A DNA stretch of 64,000 nt from Numida meleagris (Eukaryota > Chordata > Aves > Galliformes > Numididae). Under the pieces are notes generated by a model. It was not told the origin of the DNA. It did not search any database and was given only the letters and a program-made list of their open reading frames with translations. Shown in pieces: positions 13,791 through 26,073 of this stretch (its first letter is position 1; the number at the start of each line of letters is the position of its first letter). The translations under genes and the position numbers were made by a program. Where the stretch lies: NCBI RefSeq assembly GCF_002078875.1, contig NC_034438.1, positions 68,469,484 through 68,533,483 on the forward strand, given 5' to 3'.

Positions 13791-15720
13791 TGACAACACA
13801 TCACAAATGGAGAGAGAGGAAAGAAAATATCAATTGGAACTACTGAGAACAAGAGAGATGAATTTTTAAAGACAGCTTTGAGAAGTAAAAAAGAAGTCAA
13901 GGAGGTGAGAGTTTAAAATAAATCCTGCAAACTTGCTATAAGAGGTTACTTGAGACACAGGACAGCAGCAATATTCAGTGATGGCACAGGGCAAAATCTG
14001 AAGTAGAGAGCAGGAGTAAAGAGAAACTGGAAAAAAGCTAAGCAAAATGTGAGGTAGAGACGATGCTAAAGACAAAACAATTGTGGCAGAAACTAACGAT
14101 GAGTTAAAGATGAAGATTTCTACAGGAAAGAGGACAGAGAGAAAACCTGACCCAAAAAGTAATTAAAGCACTACAGTTGATATGAAAATGCAAACTGCGG
14201 TCACATTATTTCAACTTTGACCATGTTCATAACGTTCATTAGTTCTCATGTGAGATCAGGCATTGCGCATGCATGTTGGTGAGAGAGTGGAAAACATTGT
14301 TCTGAGAAATACTAAGCAGCAGTTGCTGGCCTATGTTTCTAAAAGAGGACTGAACAATAGTACTGCTCAGGGAGTGAGCTGTTAGTGCTGAAATAATGTT
14401 AACAAACTTTCTCCTCAAGGCTACTCAAAGGGAATAAGGATAAAGCTGAAGGAGATGAGAGATGAGGTAAACACGTGTGTCAGGAATCAGAGAAACCACG
14501 ATTAAATCAATGGAAGGAAGCAGCAGAAGAGTTGGGATTGGTGATTCATAGAAAAGATTGGCGAGAGAACTGAAAACTGGAAAAATGGTGAGAAAGGGAA
14601 TGAGGCGGGACAGAATACAACTGAAAGGATTACTTAGTATATTTGAAAGTGAAAGTAAGAAAGACTTTGGTAAGCTGAGTGAAAGAAGGAGTCAGACTCA
14701 CATACATTTGCATGGATGTGAAAGAGAGATGACAGACAGTAGGGTTCAAAAGCAAACAGAAAAAGAACATACCCAAATAAAACAATAATATAACCACCAA
14801 CAAACCAAGAAAGCAAGACATCTAACCAAAGAAAAAAAAAAAGATGCAAGAGAAATCTACTGCCCAGTCCTTCTGCAAGAAATCAGACAACTTAAATGAC
14901 TGCAAATTGTTACAGTGGCATTAATGTTAAAAAAACTGCCACTTCATGTCACCTAAAGCAGTAAGCAGGAACTCCAGAACACTGCTGCAGCTTATCAGCA
15001 GGAAGGAATTTCATTTGCCAATTTCTTCAAATGTCAGGCAAAAAAATCTGGAGATACAGAAAATTATACTCCAGAAAAGTTATCCTGGAAGACTGGAAGT
15101 GATACTCCCGCTTTAAATTTAGATTTGATAGATTTTTGTCTATCACCTTTAAGAATCAGAGTTATGGAAGTAAATGCGGCACAGAAAATATTCTAGGCAT
15201 TCGTAATGATCTCATAAATATGTCATAATATTACTTATTCTTACATGAGAATAGCACACGGGTAACAGTGTGCTTGCACTTCAGGAAGGTTTGGGAACTG
15301 AGGATAGAAACATGATCTGGGTAATGAAGATGTTCACCAAACAAGAATGGTAGTAGTATAGAAATAAGTAACTGGACTGGGAGCTGAGAAGGATGGATAT
15401 GTTAATCAAGAAATAAGACCACAAAACTGAAACACACCTGCTCATAAGGTTATTTTGAGTTATGGTTTGTTAACAGCAGGGCTACTTATCAACTGTGTAC
15501 ACAGTTATGAGGAAGGATTTTAAATGTAATCAGCACTTTGGAGAGAGAACTTATAGCCAGTGTAAAGCCAGTTATCTCCAGAAGGTTTGAGGTCTCATCC
15601 GCTGTCCAGTGCAATCAATGGATCATTAATCAATAACACTCCAAAAAAATAATCTATGTCTTTCTTCCAAATTAGAGAGAGAGAGGAGGGCAAATCCACT
15701 TGAAGTAGGACAGTTAAGGA
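13791..15720. other. Purine-skewed block, plus strand
   Basis: For nearly 2 kb the plus strand is visibly enriched in A and G, with many GAGA, GGAAG and AAAGA motifs and few pyrimidine runs. This contrasts with the neighbouring sequence. No long coding frame exists on either strand (the best are about 70-95 codons). The skew could reflect an old unrecognised repeat, transcription-coupled asymmetry or a non-coding transcript. The sequence alone cannot choose between these. Confidence 0.4.
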
Positions 15721-18625
15721 TTTGATATGCATCCCATGAAATTGTGGAGCTAGCTGGAACCACATATTGAGACACTGCTTCTCTAACTAGCGACCTGGAA
15801 GCCCTGCTTATGCTTTTCTCTCAAAAAATCAGGTAGTGCAAAAAAGGAATTACAATGCAGGCAATGCAAGCATATGGACAAAAGGTCACAGTAAACTTCC
15901 AGAGAAATAATTCTTTTAATTGCAAGATTAGGTGCTCGTAGAAAAAGGAATGGAAATTTTTCATTGCAACACAAAGAAAAGGGATGCATACTTAAAATAT
16001 GTGCTTAAAATGGTGTGATACACAAAATACTTCCTTTTAAATTCCACACAGCTCCGTAGAACCCTTCCTATATCCACACAATAAGAAAGAATTTTAAAGA
16101 CAGTTTTCCCAGATGTTCTTTGCATTCTCAATCTACTTCAAAAATATAAAATTTATTTCCTTTTTTCCTTACAGCACTTCTATATAAATAGACACGCTGT
16201 TAGTTAAAAGCACAACAATTATATGCAATCTAACTTAAATTACACTAATCTTTTATTGGACTTCTCATATAGAAAAGTAAAGCACTTTTTTTTTTAAATG
16301 AAATGCAGAATGTTTACCTTTAGCCGTATTGTAAAGACATGATAGTTACTGAAACTGAGTATCCTACTATGAGAAACATAACGCACTTACACAGTGGACA
16401 AAGGAACAATGCAAAAAATTAACTTACAAGATAATATGTAATATGGGACAAAATTTTAATCATTAATTAATGATACAACAAAAATATTCACACAAAGTTA
16501 TATAAATGAAAAAACACTGCAACATTAATTCTGTCCTTTCTAGCAGTCACAACAGTATAGACCATCACAGATAAGACTGTAAGGGACTTCTTATTGTAAT
16601 TCTTCATTTCCACTTACTCCTCTAACTTCCTGGAACAATTGTCTTTTGGAATGAAACTTCTCCACATCCTGTTAAACACATCTTTTTGCAACCTCCCAGC
16701 AGAGAAAGAATGTATCTAATGCTTCTTTAAAATAAGGATATTCTTAACAGCCAGTGCATTTCAATAAACCTTTATTTTTTGCCAGACATTCACATCAGCT
16801 GGTAATTTTACAAGAACAAAATCTAAATTTCTACCATTATGTTCATTATTACACCCAGTTAGTGACAAGGAGGGGTTAAGCAGGTTCAACACAATCTCTA
16901 CCCACTTCCACCAAACATCCTGATCTAACCAAGCATCTAATCATGAAGAGCTGGTATTGCCACATGACTACGTTTCCACCCATCAATAATTAAGGAATAT
17001 TTTTGAATATTGCGCTTCAGACAGCCCTGCTGTAGAGATCAGATCCAAAGCTCCCTGCAGCCCATGGTCATCTCTCCTCCACCACCTTCAAAGCCTGGAC
17101 TAATTCGCTAAACGTTTGTTTTAGAACAAACAGTAAGGCAAAAAATATGTCCTAATTGGACAATCTTTTGATGGTTCTAAGTGTTCCTGGAAATTACTGA
17201 AATTTTCTAATGCACAGAAACCTCAACAAAACGACCACATAAATTCAAACATTTTATCCATACAACTCTTGCATATAACCTACTTTTCCAAAAAAGCAAA
17301 ATGTGTAAATCTCTTCCAAAATATTTTCCTGAGTTCCTGTTTTTTTCTATGCCACATCAATGAGAAAAATGGAAAGGAGAGAGCAGAAACCACAGCATGT
17401 CTGCTTAAAAATAGAAAGTTTTGTTAAAAATGATTTTTCATTTCAACCAATTCACCATTAAAAGAATATTCTGAGAAAAAAAAGAAGTGGATCAATTGTG
17501 GTTCACAGCAATGGGCGGTACTATCAAACTCAAGGGAGCAAATCCTACTTTAACTCCAAGGGTATATACTTGATAGACTAAGCAGGCTTGTATAAGTAAT
17601 AGAGTAAATTAAATGCACATCTTTCAAACACGGCTAAGAAGCAACAATCTGAGACACAAAACTGGCTTATTCTAAATCCTCACAGTACACTTTTTTAAGC
17701 TTCTTATGTGGAGGAAAGGCTGCAGGGCCAGCTTGAGCCACAAAAACAAACAAATCCAACAACTAACCTTCCAATCTCCACCTTTTAAAAACAAATAAAA
17801 AAATACTGATGAGCAAGCATGAATACAGACACAAGCTGAACAAGTGAAGAAATAACTCCACTGTGAAGGAGAGTTTGTTTTTACATCACTGTCTCATCTC
17901 CTGTTCAGCACTGCTGTCTCTGCCCACGTCTACTCTAATTCATCTTGCTACTGAAGGCAAGTCTACCAGGGTTGAAATGAGGATCTCGTTTGTGACCCTC
18001 ATTTTGCTTTCCAGTGGTGTCCTCTAAAGTCAGATACTTGCTACTTGTACACCTCACCACTTGAATAGTGATCTCAGTGCTTATGTGCATGTCACAGTAT
18101 TTTTTGGAAATGAGTTAATTCATCAGTTTGTAGTTACTTGCTACACAGGGTTAGGAAGAATTTGCATCATGAACAAAACACAAACTATTCAGTTATTAAG
18201 TGAAATCAGGTATCTGTGTCTAGTAAACTGTGCCATGTTTTTCAGTTATTAAACAACAAATGTACATGTTTGTTTAATATAAGGGCCAAGAAAAACATTT
18301 AAGGTACGAGAACACACAGCAAAATATTTGGCTACAGTAAGCCAAGTTACACTTCATTTTCTCATTTTTTCTCCATTATATTCAGCTTATTATGTTGCAA
18401 GCTTGATGGCTTTGGTGTATGTTTTCCCTTGAAAATATTTTCAAGTCAGTATCAAGATACTCATAAGATCATATTTTCCCCTGAATATGAAGGAAATTAA
18501 CATACCATAAACCACTATCACAACCTGATCTGAGAGTAAGGAGTCACAGGCAACAGAGAAGGAAATTAAGTATTTTTGTTTTCTTCATTTCCCAGTCCTG
18601 TTTATTAACTTTATAGATGATTTAC
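15721..18625. other. Unique AT-rich stretch, no gene seen
   Basis: No supported gene, RNA gene or known repeat. The sequence is AT-rich with short homopolymers, and the open frames are all under about 70 codons. Confidence 0.55.
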
Positions 18626-19300
18626 TGAAAAGGACTTGGGGGTACTGGTGGGTGGGAAGCTGGACATGAGCCAGCACTGTGCCCTTGCAGCCCAGAAATC
18701 CAACTGTATCCTGGGCTGTATCAAAAGAAGCATGGCCAGCAGAAAGAGGGAGGTGGTCCAGTCCGTCTATGTTGGTGAAACCTCACCTGGAGTACTGCAC
18801 CCAGATGTGGTGTCCTCAGTACAGGAGAAACATGGACCTTTTGGAGAGCATCCAGAAGAGGGACACAAAAATGATCCAAGGGATCTATGAGAACAGGCTG
18901 GAAGAGCTGGGGCTGTGCAGCCTGGAGAACAGAAGGCTCCAAGGTGACTCACCAATAGTGGCCTTTCAGTATCTAAAGTGGGGCTGTAAGAAGGAAGAGG
19001 ACAGACTTTTTAGCAGGGTCTATTTTATTAAGACAAGGGGAAATGGTTTCAAACTAAAAGAGGGGAGATTTAGATTGGACATAAGGAAGAAGTTTTTTAC
19101 AATAACAGTGCTGAGGCACTGGAACGGGTTGCCAGAGAGAGGTGGTGGATGCCCTGTCATTGGAGACATGCAAGGTCAGACTGGATCGGGCTCTGAGCAT
19201 TCTGACTGAGCTACAGATGTCCTTGTTCACTGTAGGGGAGTTGGACTAGATGGCATTAAAAGCTCCCTTCCAACTCCAAAAATTCTACGATTCTGTGATC
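18626..19300 (+). mobile_element. CR1 LINE copy A, 5'-truncated
   Basis: About 675 bp of CR1 in plus orientation. It enters the element just downstream of the reverse-transcriptase catalytic region (a KDLGVLV-type start) and runs to the 3' octamer tail (ATTCTACGATTCTGTG near 19281-19298). Recognisable CR1 C-terminal blocks follow in order: a C-I-K-R-S segment, [41 protein letters not shown] and HWNGLP. The coding line switches frame once near 18775. Its 3' tail abuts a second CR1 copy directly, so the two lie head to tail. Confidence 0.95.
18636..19209 (+). pseudogene. CR1 ORF2 C-terminal remnant, frameshifted
   Basis: Decayed coding remnant inside CR1 copy A. The first frame (18636 onward) carries the post-catalytic segment up to the EVVQ region. 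The reading then continues in a second frame (open at 18679-19209, 176 codons) with the conserved carboxy-terminal blocks. The change of frame near 18775 and the absence of the endonuclease and reverse-transcriptase catalytic regions make it non-functional. In an intact CR1, ORF2 encodes an endonuclease plus reverse transcriptase that copies the element RNA at the target site. Confidence 0.85.
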
Positions 19301-20181
19301 TCGATGAGGGGACTGAGTGCACTCCCTGCAAACCAAGTTTGCAGTTAACACTAAGCTGGGAGAATGCATTTATCTGCTTAAGGGTGGGAAGGCTCTGCAG
19401 AGGGATCTAGATGGACTGATCAGTGGGCTGAGGCCAACTGTGCAAGTTTCAGCAAGACTAAATGCCAGGTCCTGCACTTTGGTCGCAACAATGCCATAAA
19501 ATGCTGCACACTTGGGGCAGAGTGGATGGAAGACTGTGAAAGAAAAATAGATGGGGGTGTCGCTTGATGCTCAGATGAACATGAGCCAGCAGTGTGCTCA
19601 GGCAGCCAAGAAGGCCAATGGCATCCTGGCTTGTATCAGAAATAGTGCTGCCTGCAAGGGCAGGGAAGTGATCATCCCCCTGTACTCAGTCTTGGAGAGG
19701 CTGCATCTCAAGTGCTGCATTCAGTTTTGGGCCCCTCACTACATGAAAGATATCAGGCCCTGGAATGTGTCCAGAGAAGGGAAATGAAGCTGTGAAGGGT
19801 CTGCAGCACAAATCTTATGGGGAATGGCTGAGGGAATTGGGATTGTTCAGTCTGCAGAAGAGGAGGCTCAGGGGAGATCTTATCACTACAACTGAGTCTA
19901 CAGCTGCCTGAAAGGAGGTTGTGGTGAGGTGGTGGTCAGTCTCTTCTCCCAGGTAACAGCAATAGGATGAGAAGTAATGGCCTCAAGTTGAGCAAGGGGA
20001 GGTTCAGATTGGATAAGGGCTGCCTAGGAAAGTGGTGGAGTCAATTGTCCATTGAGGTGTTCAAGAAATGTGTAGTTGTGGCATGGAGGGACATATTTTA
20101 CTGGTCATGGTGGTGATGGGTTGCTGGTTGAACTAGGTGATCTTAGAAGTCTTTTCCAACCTTAACGATTCTATGATTCTG
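19301..20181 (+). mobile_element. CR1 LINE copy B, 5'-truncated and degenerate
   Basis: A second CR1 in the same orientation, starting immediately after the tail of copy A. It starts upstream of copy A's entry point, at the reverse-transcriptase catalytic block, and runs to the 3' octamer tail (GATTCTATGATTCTG ending near 20181). At the catalytic block the expected F-A-D-D-T reads F-A-V-N-T, so both catalytic aspartates are lost. Several frameshifts break the coding line (open pieces at 19317-19499 and 19551-19787). It is more diverged than copy A and is non-functional. Confidence 0.93.
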
Positions 20182-20632
20182 TTTACTGGAGTTTCCACTT
20201 GAATGCTTACCGAAACATGGTAGAATGAACGCTGCAGCATGGACTTTCTCTCTAGAAGGTGGAAGGACTTGGTACAGAATATTCTGAGTCATGTAACATT
20301 TTAGGTGTACAATGACCCACAAAATTCTGTAACTACTCTCATCTTCATGTAATGAATCAGGAACCAATAAAGGTATTTTAAAATGTGGGCTTTTCAAGTT
20401 ATGTCTAAATTATTACCATGCATGGAACTGCATGTAAAAGGGACTGGGCAACTTTGCCCTCAGCAGCTGAGACCGGAACTGTGCAATGAGGCCACAAATT
20501 CCTGGAAATTTACATAATTAAATACTTAAAGGCCAAAATGCTATACTGTGATTTAAATGTAAGTAAAATAAATAGTTATGCAATTATTTAATTAATGTGC
20601 ATTTTAAAGAGATTTGAAAATAAACAGAAATA
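20182..20632. other. Spacer between CR1 copy B and ERVL-type LTR
   Basis: About 450 bp of AT-rich sequence with no recognisable repeat or gene. It separates the CR1 pair from the LTR. Confidence 0.5.
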
Positions 20633-21140
20633 GTCTTAGTTTCAGCGGGAATGGAACTGTTTTCTTCAGAGTGTCTGGTATGATGCTGTTTTGGTTCTAG
20701 GAGAAAAACAATGCTGGTAACACTGATACTTATAGTTGCTGCTGAGCAGTGTTGTACAAAGCCAAGACCATTCTCAGCAAAGGAGCCATGGAGCTGAGAG
20801 GGAACATTAGGACAGCTGACTTAAACTGGCCAGGGGATATTCCATATCATATGACATTAAGCAGCAGGAGTTCTGACGGGGCTGGGAGTGCATCTCACTC
20901 CCTTCCGCTGATGAGCATTGGTTGGTGGTGAGCAATTGCTTGTGCACCACCTGTTATATACACTTATATATATAAAGTCATAACTATTATCCTTTTCCTT
21001 TTCTCTTACTAAAGAGTTTTCCCCCAACCCACCAGTCCTACTTTGTTTTTTTTTCGATTCTCTCCCCCATTCCACTGTGAAGGTGAGGACTGACCGAACT
21101 GTGTGGTGCTCAGCCATGTGCTGGGTGTAAGCCAGACTTC
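20633..21140 (+). mobile_element. ERVL-type LTR, probably solo
   Basis: About 500 bp resembling the avian ERVL LTR along its length. It opens with a CAGCGGGAATGG-like start and a CTGGTATGATGCTGTTTTGG segment. It then has a GGGATATTCCATATCATATG block near 20833-20854, a TGGTGGTGAGCAATTGC block near 20923-20941 and a TATATATATAAAG box-like run near 20965-20978. The U5-like end reads TTTTTTCGATTCTCTCCCCC and closes near GGTGTAAGCC. The usual polyadenylation-signal position appears as TTACTAAAG, a decayed match. No internal retroviral sequence is recognisable on either side, so a solo LTR formed by recombination is the simplest reading. Boundaries are within about 10 bp, and no clear target-site duplication was found. 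Confidence 0.8.
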
Positions 21141-24100
21141 AAATTTTTAATGCCACTGGAAATTCCTGTAGATTTCTGCAGAAATCATATTGCATGTGCT
21201 GCCCACAACCTTGGCTATAACCAACAGTCTCCTCTACTGCTGAGATGATAGATCTTCAGTTAAAAGGAACTCTCACAGAGTGTTGCGTGTCTGTGTTGAA
21301 AATGCAACAGAGAAGAAAAATTACAAATGGAGAACAACCCTATGCATTTGCTGATGAAACTACTCTCATGTTTACAGTAATCTGGTTCACACAGAATAGG
21401 GACAACCTTATCTTATAGTGTCTCATAATGAAGAGAGAAAAGGAAGATTTGTAATAACTGCGTATTTTATGAATGTCTAAAAGAAGAGAATGTTCATTTA
21501 TTTTATATGGAAGACTTCCATGTATGGATTCCTTCTCACAAGGACTGTAATTAAAAAAAAGACATTCATTTGCATATAGGATTCATGGTATTGCAAAAAA
21601 ACATAAGATAATCTATCATTATGCTTACATGGAGATGTCTGGCAAGCTGTTCTACCTCAGGTCTGTATAACCTCAAAAATCAAACCTGTACCTTCATGGG
21701 CCTCTTTCATTCTGCAGAAATGGGAAACACTAAATGCATTTTAGTGATCCCTAGGAAAACAAAACAAAATGAAAAAAAACAATGCAGTTCAAGATGGAAA
21801 GTGAAGAGGGAAGCTTACTTTCCCACTTGTGCTTCCAAGACTGGGTTGTCATCTTTGCAAAGCATACAAATAACCTTCAGATCTGTGACACTTCTCTTGT
21901 TGCTCCAAACCGCTTTCAGTCTTTCAGCCCCTCACTTTCACAGACAGAAATAATAATGGGTAAGGAACTTGCCTGAGAAATAGGTCTATGCAGAAGAAGG
22001 ATATACATCCTTGCCTACACTTTGAATAAAAGGAGAGGAATGGTTGCAGCTGTAATTACATCAGAAAATTGGCACATTCTGGTTTGTATTTTTTTTTTTT
22101 TGTAGACTCTGCAGTGAGCCTAAAACATTAATGGACATGCACAAAAGTTGAGTCCCTAAAGAAACTTCAATCTGACAAATGCAGGCATCCACAGATCTAA
22201 GACATCTTGAGAATTAGGTAGCCATGGGACAAAAGGTATGGGGATGACAGTTTTAGAATGAGGTGACTGAACTACACAAGTCATTACAAATAAATATTTT
22301 TAATATCTGAGCTAAATCTGGTAGCTCTTTAAGAAAATACTACTATGAAAGAGATGGCAAAGACAACAGTTATATCTCTTTCAGCCTAACTATCTTGAGA
22401 GTATGACCAAAAAAAGAAGTCCCTCATTTTATTACCTTCCAAAGTAATAAAAAAGCATAAGTGATATCCCTTGGGGACACATTAATTCTCCTATGTGATT
22501 TTGCTCTACAGAAAGCATTCTTTAAAATGTATCACCAAAGAACTGTGAACTGCATTTAAGGCCATTGCTGTAATTAATTACTTTTTTCTCTGGCATTCCA
22601 AAGACTCCATAAACCTTAGGGCAAAATATAAGCCTCAGTAAAAGCGTTAGAAACATGCAAGATTGAATTGGAGGACGCAGCAGACCAAAAATATATTAAA
22701 GAACATAAGTCCTTTGCAATTGTCTAAGGTTCAGCTTAGGCAATGCCTCTGGCATCACCTGCGCAAAGGGTTCAGAGAACCAGTTATAGCTGCAACAGAG
22801 AGAAAGGTGGCTCAATCCAGCTTCACTTTATATTAAGAAACTGGACTTGAGGGTATCGCCTGTCCCAGTGACTGCTGCAGCACACTTACCTCCAAAACGC
22901 TTCTATTCATGAGGACTGATTTCCCTCCTGAAGGCAGTCAGAGCTTCTCGGCAGCAGAATGCCATTAGAATGACAAGGACAGCAATGCACAATCCAGGTG
23001 CTGCACGCCACCCCAGTCATGAAGCTCACCTCTTGTGCACTCTACTACAACATGTCTTCTTCGCAGACATCAGAACAAGAGTGGAAGTACCTTCTGCTGG
23101 TGCCGGGATGCACAGGGGCACTCAGGTGTTACTGCCTATCTGATGCAATGGTATCTACATCATGCCATGCGGCCTTACCCATATGTCCCCTCCCCGCAAG
23201 CTTGCTGTGCTTTTGTCGTCCATTATCATCTCAGTAAGCCCAGAGAAATTTGTGTTTACCAAGAGACAGAAAAACATGAAATCAAGCACTAATTTTTAAC
23301 TATTCCTCCCGCATCGTGAAAGCTAACACTGGAAGCATGATACAACTTTTGAAGCCTTGTGTTTTTCCTCTGTCGGAACACTTTTTTAGGAGGAATACGA
23401 CATCAGAATCAAATTCCCTGTTGCCAAACTGCTTGACAAAGTTTTATCTATTTTATAAGAAATATCAAAAGCTAAGCTAATTCTGGGACAGACGAAAGCA
23501 CATTTAATCACAGAACATAAGGAAATAACAATATTCAGCGGGGATAACTTCAAAGGATTGTCTAGGATGAGATACAGAGCTGAAAGATACTGCAGGTAAT
23601 TGCAAATCCCACCATGTGACCATTTTACAGAATAAACTACAAAATGAAATCAAGGATGGCAACTCAGCTAACTTTAAAAAAATAAAGGGTAACAATGCAA
23701 CAGTTTTGAATATAATGCAGACTAGATTTAGGGTCCTATTTATGCTAGAGGGCCTTAAAATATTTCCTTCACCAGAAATGAGTAACTCACAGCCATTTCA
23801 ACTTAGCCAGCATCAAGAAATGTGGACATGGCTCCACAGCTTACACTAACCTGTGCTGCCCTATTTGCAATTATCTACATCACTAAGTAGAAACTTCTCA
23901 TGTCTCTTTGAGACACCACATGCCTACAAAACTACTTGATGTGTGTCTCTGTGTGTTTCCTTTATTGGAAGGATGCCTCTATTTTTCCCACCCTCATCAT
24001 GAGACCACTACTAGAATAAGCACGCTTCCTTACGAGAGAAACATTCAGGAGCGTGTCACGATATGATGACCAGAACAGCACTGGACCAGAAACTCTTGGA

Positions 24101-25720
24101 GGGAATGAGTCAAAAAGGGAGAGACTAACTTAAAGAACAAGAACCATCACAATTAAAATAGTTCCAAAAATCAATGGCACGAAAGGCAGAAACTTTAATG
24201 CAATTGCCAGGTATTTTCCACAATGCCCACAGATTGATTTTCCTTCCAATTCTCTGTTTCCATCCACTCTTCTGCCTCCCCTCCAATCTCTTACTGACTG
24301 TGAAAATAACATGTGGAATTGCTGATTATTCGAGACACTTCCTAATGTAGACTCGAAGAAAAGTTCCATTTTCTTCCTTAATCTTCATCACAATGCTAAA
24401 AGCATTACCTTGCTGTTTCTTATGTTTCTTATACTTGCTACCTTCCACACAGATGCTGTTGTTTTTGTTCTTTTTTTTATCTAAAACGAACATTTAATTT
24501 GATTAATTTTAATGGAAACCAAAACAGAATCTAACCAAACCAAAATGAGAAACAAAAAACGACAGAGAAAGAACAGCCCCAAACGACTGACATACAATAA
24601 GTTTTTTTTCCCTGTCTTCTTCCTGCTGCTATTTATACAGCATCGTAAGTTGCTAATAATTAAAAATCACAGTTCAGCTGCCTCTCCTCCTGAGATTAAT
24701 TTACAGCCAAGTGAAGATTTTTTGCTTTCTAGCTATAGTGGTTTAAGAAGAAATTCAGAACTGTTTTTGAATTTATTTCTGAGTGCATTCTTGCTGTTGC
24801 CGTTTTTTAAAGAGAACAGAAGCTCGCAGCTAATCACACCATTCAGGTACCGGGATCATCTCCCTCTAAATCATGACAGTGAGGAAGAAGAACATAGCTG
24901 GGAGAAGGAGACAAAACTCTTATCTCAAGACATGCCGTTCTCACTCTGGGCCATTAGAACAGAATATCCAATACTTAGTACATGCGGGTACTGAGTCTGT
25001 TGCTTTCACAGCAAACAACCCCTTTTCCTGCATCCACAGTCCCCACACAAAAGCAGCTGCTGCCTACTCTTCAGCTACCTGCTGCGAATGAGAGGTCCTT
25101 CTTTTGTGCTTCAGACCCTTTTTATCATTCTGTACTCCTAAGGCAAATGAGCACCATTATGATATATTATTGCAGCCTTTTATCTACAAACGCATTGACA
25201 CAAGGGATCCATTGCTAACCAGACAGCTAAGTGAATAAGTGTTTACAGCTTACTAGGAGTGGATCTGTATAGTGAAAGAGAACATCTAAAATGCATGATT
25301 CTTTTACTTCTGATGTTCTACACTATGCTTTTTTAACATAATTTTATACTTGTTTCTAATACAACTCAAACCTAGCAAGTCTGCCTCTTAGCCACCACTC
25401 ACCTTCTCTCCACACATAAACCACAGCATTTAGGGTGCTCCTTTTTTTTTTTTTTTTTTTTTTTTGCAAGCCTGAATTTCATTGGTAGAACAGCAGTACA
25501 ACCTCAAGTTTCTCCAGCTGGACTCTAAAAGCAATAGGCTAGTCCTACATAGTTATAGAAGAATTACTCCTCTACAAAGATTAATCCAAAAGCTACTGTA
25601 AAGGACTCCTAAATTTCATTGCACTGAAGGGCAGGAAGAAATTAAATGTCAGACACCAGACCTGTTGAAGACACCGTGATTCTGTCTGTCTGACATGTAA
25701 ACTTGTGAATAGACAGATGT
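21141..25720. other. Unique stretch, no gene supported
   Basis: No confident gene or known transposon. It contains T13 at 22089-22101 and, near 22890-23000 on the minus strand, a short hydrophobic open segment next to a splice-donor-like GGTAAGT. A 160-codon plus-strand frame (24512-24994) is the longest open frame outside recognised repeats. It is lysine-rich at its start and low in recognisable motifs, and it is within chance expectation for AT-rich DNA. Confidence 0.5.
25442..25465. repeat. Poly-T tract (T24)
   Basis: Uninterrupted run of 24 T, the longest homopolymer in the window. It reads as a poly-A tail on the minus strand, but no retroposed body is recognisable on its left side, so no processed pseudogene is called. 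Confidence 0.9.
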
Positions 25721-25814
25721 GAGGGGATGCCTCTTCATGAGAGTAATACTACCACACCTGAGGCAGCGAGGCCTGCAGGTTCATTTTGATGGAGGAAGGC
25801 GATACTGGGTCACT

Positions 25815-26073
25815 CAGCACAAAGCCTCCTGTAATGGCCTCAGACTGCAGCAAGGGAGGTTCAGGTTGGATCTGAGGAAAACTTTCTTCACAGAGGGGGT
25901 TGTGAGGCATTGGCACAGGCTGCTCAGGGAGGTGGTGGAGACCCTGGAAGGCTCAAGGAACATGGGGATGTGGCACTGAGGGACATGGTCAATGGGCATG
26001 GTGGGGATGGGCTGACACTTGGACTTGCTGATCTTAGAGGTCTTTTCCAACCTAAATGATTCTATGGTTTTAT
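25815..26073 (+). mobile_element. CR1 LINE, short 5'-truncated 3' end
   Basis: About 260 bp of CR1 3' end. The open frame over it contains [19 protein letters not shown], then [11 protein letters not shown], matching the CR1 ORF2 C-terminus. It is followed by the GGTCTTTTCCAACC-type 3' end and one weak octamer (ATTCTATGG). The 5' limit is uncertain: sequence from about 25725 may also belong to it. The terminal microsatellite has nearly disappeared. Confidence 0.88.

Noticed and set aside
14558..14788. Plus-strand lysine/glutamate-rich 76-codon frame
   Set aside because: Its composition is explained by the purine skew of the 13.8-15.7 kb block; no domain is recognisable.
25442..25465. Possible processed pseudogene tail (T24, a poly-A tail on the minus strand)
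   Set aside because: No gene-like body is recognisable on the left side and no flanking target duplication was seen.
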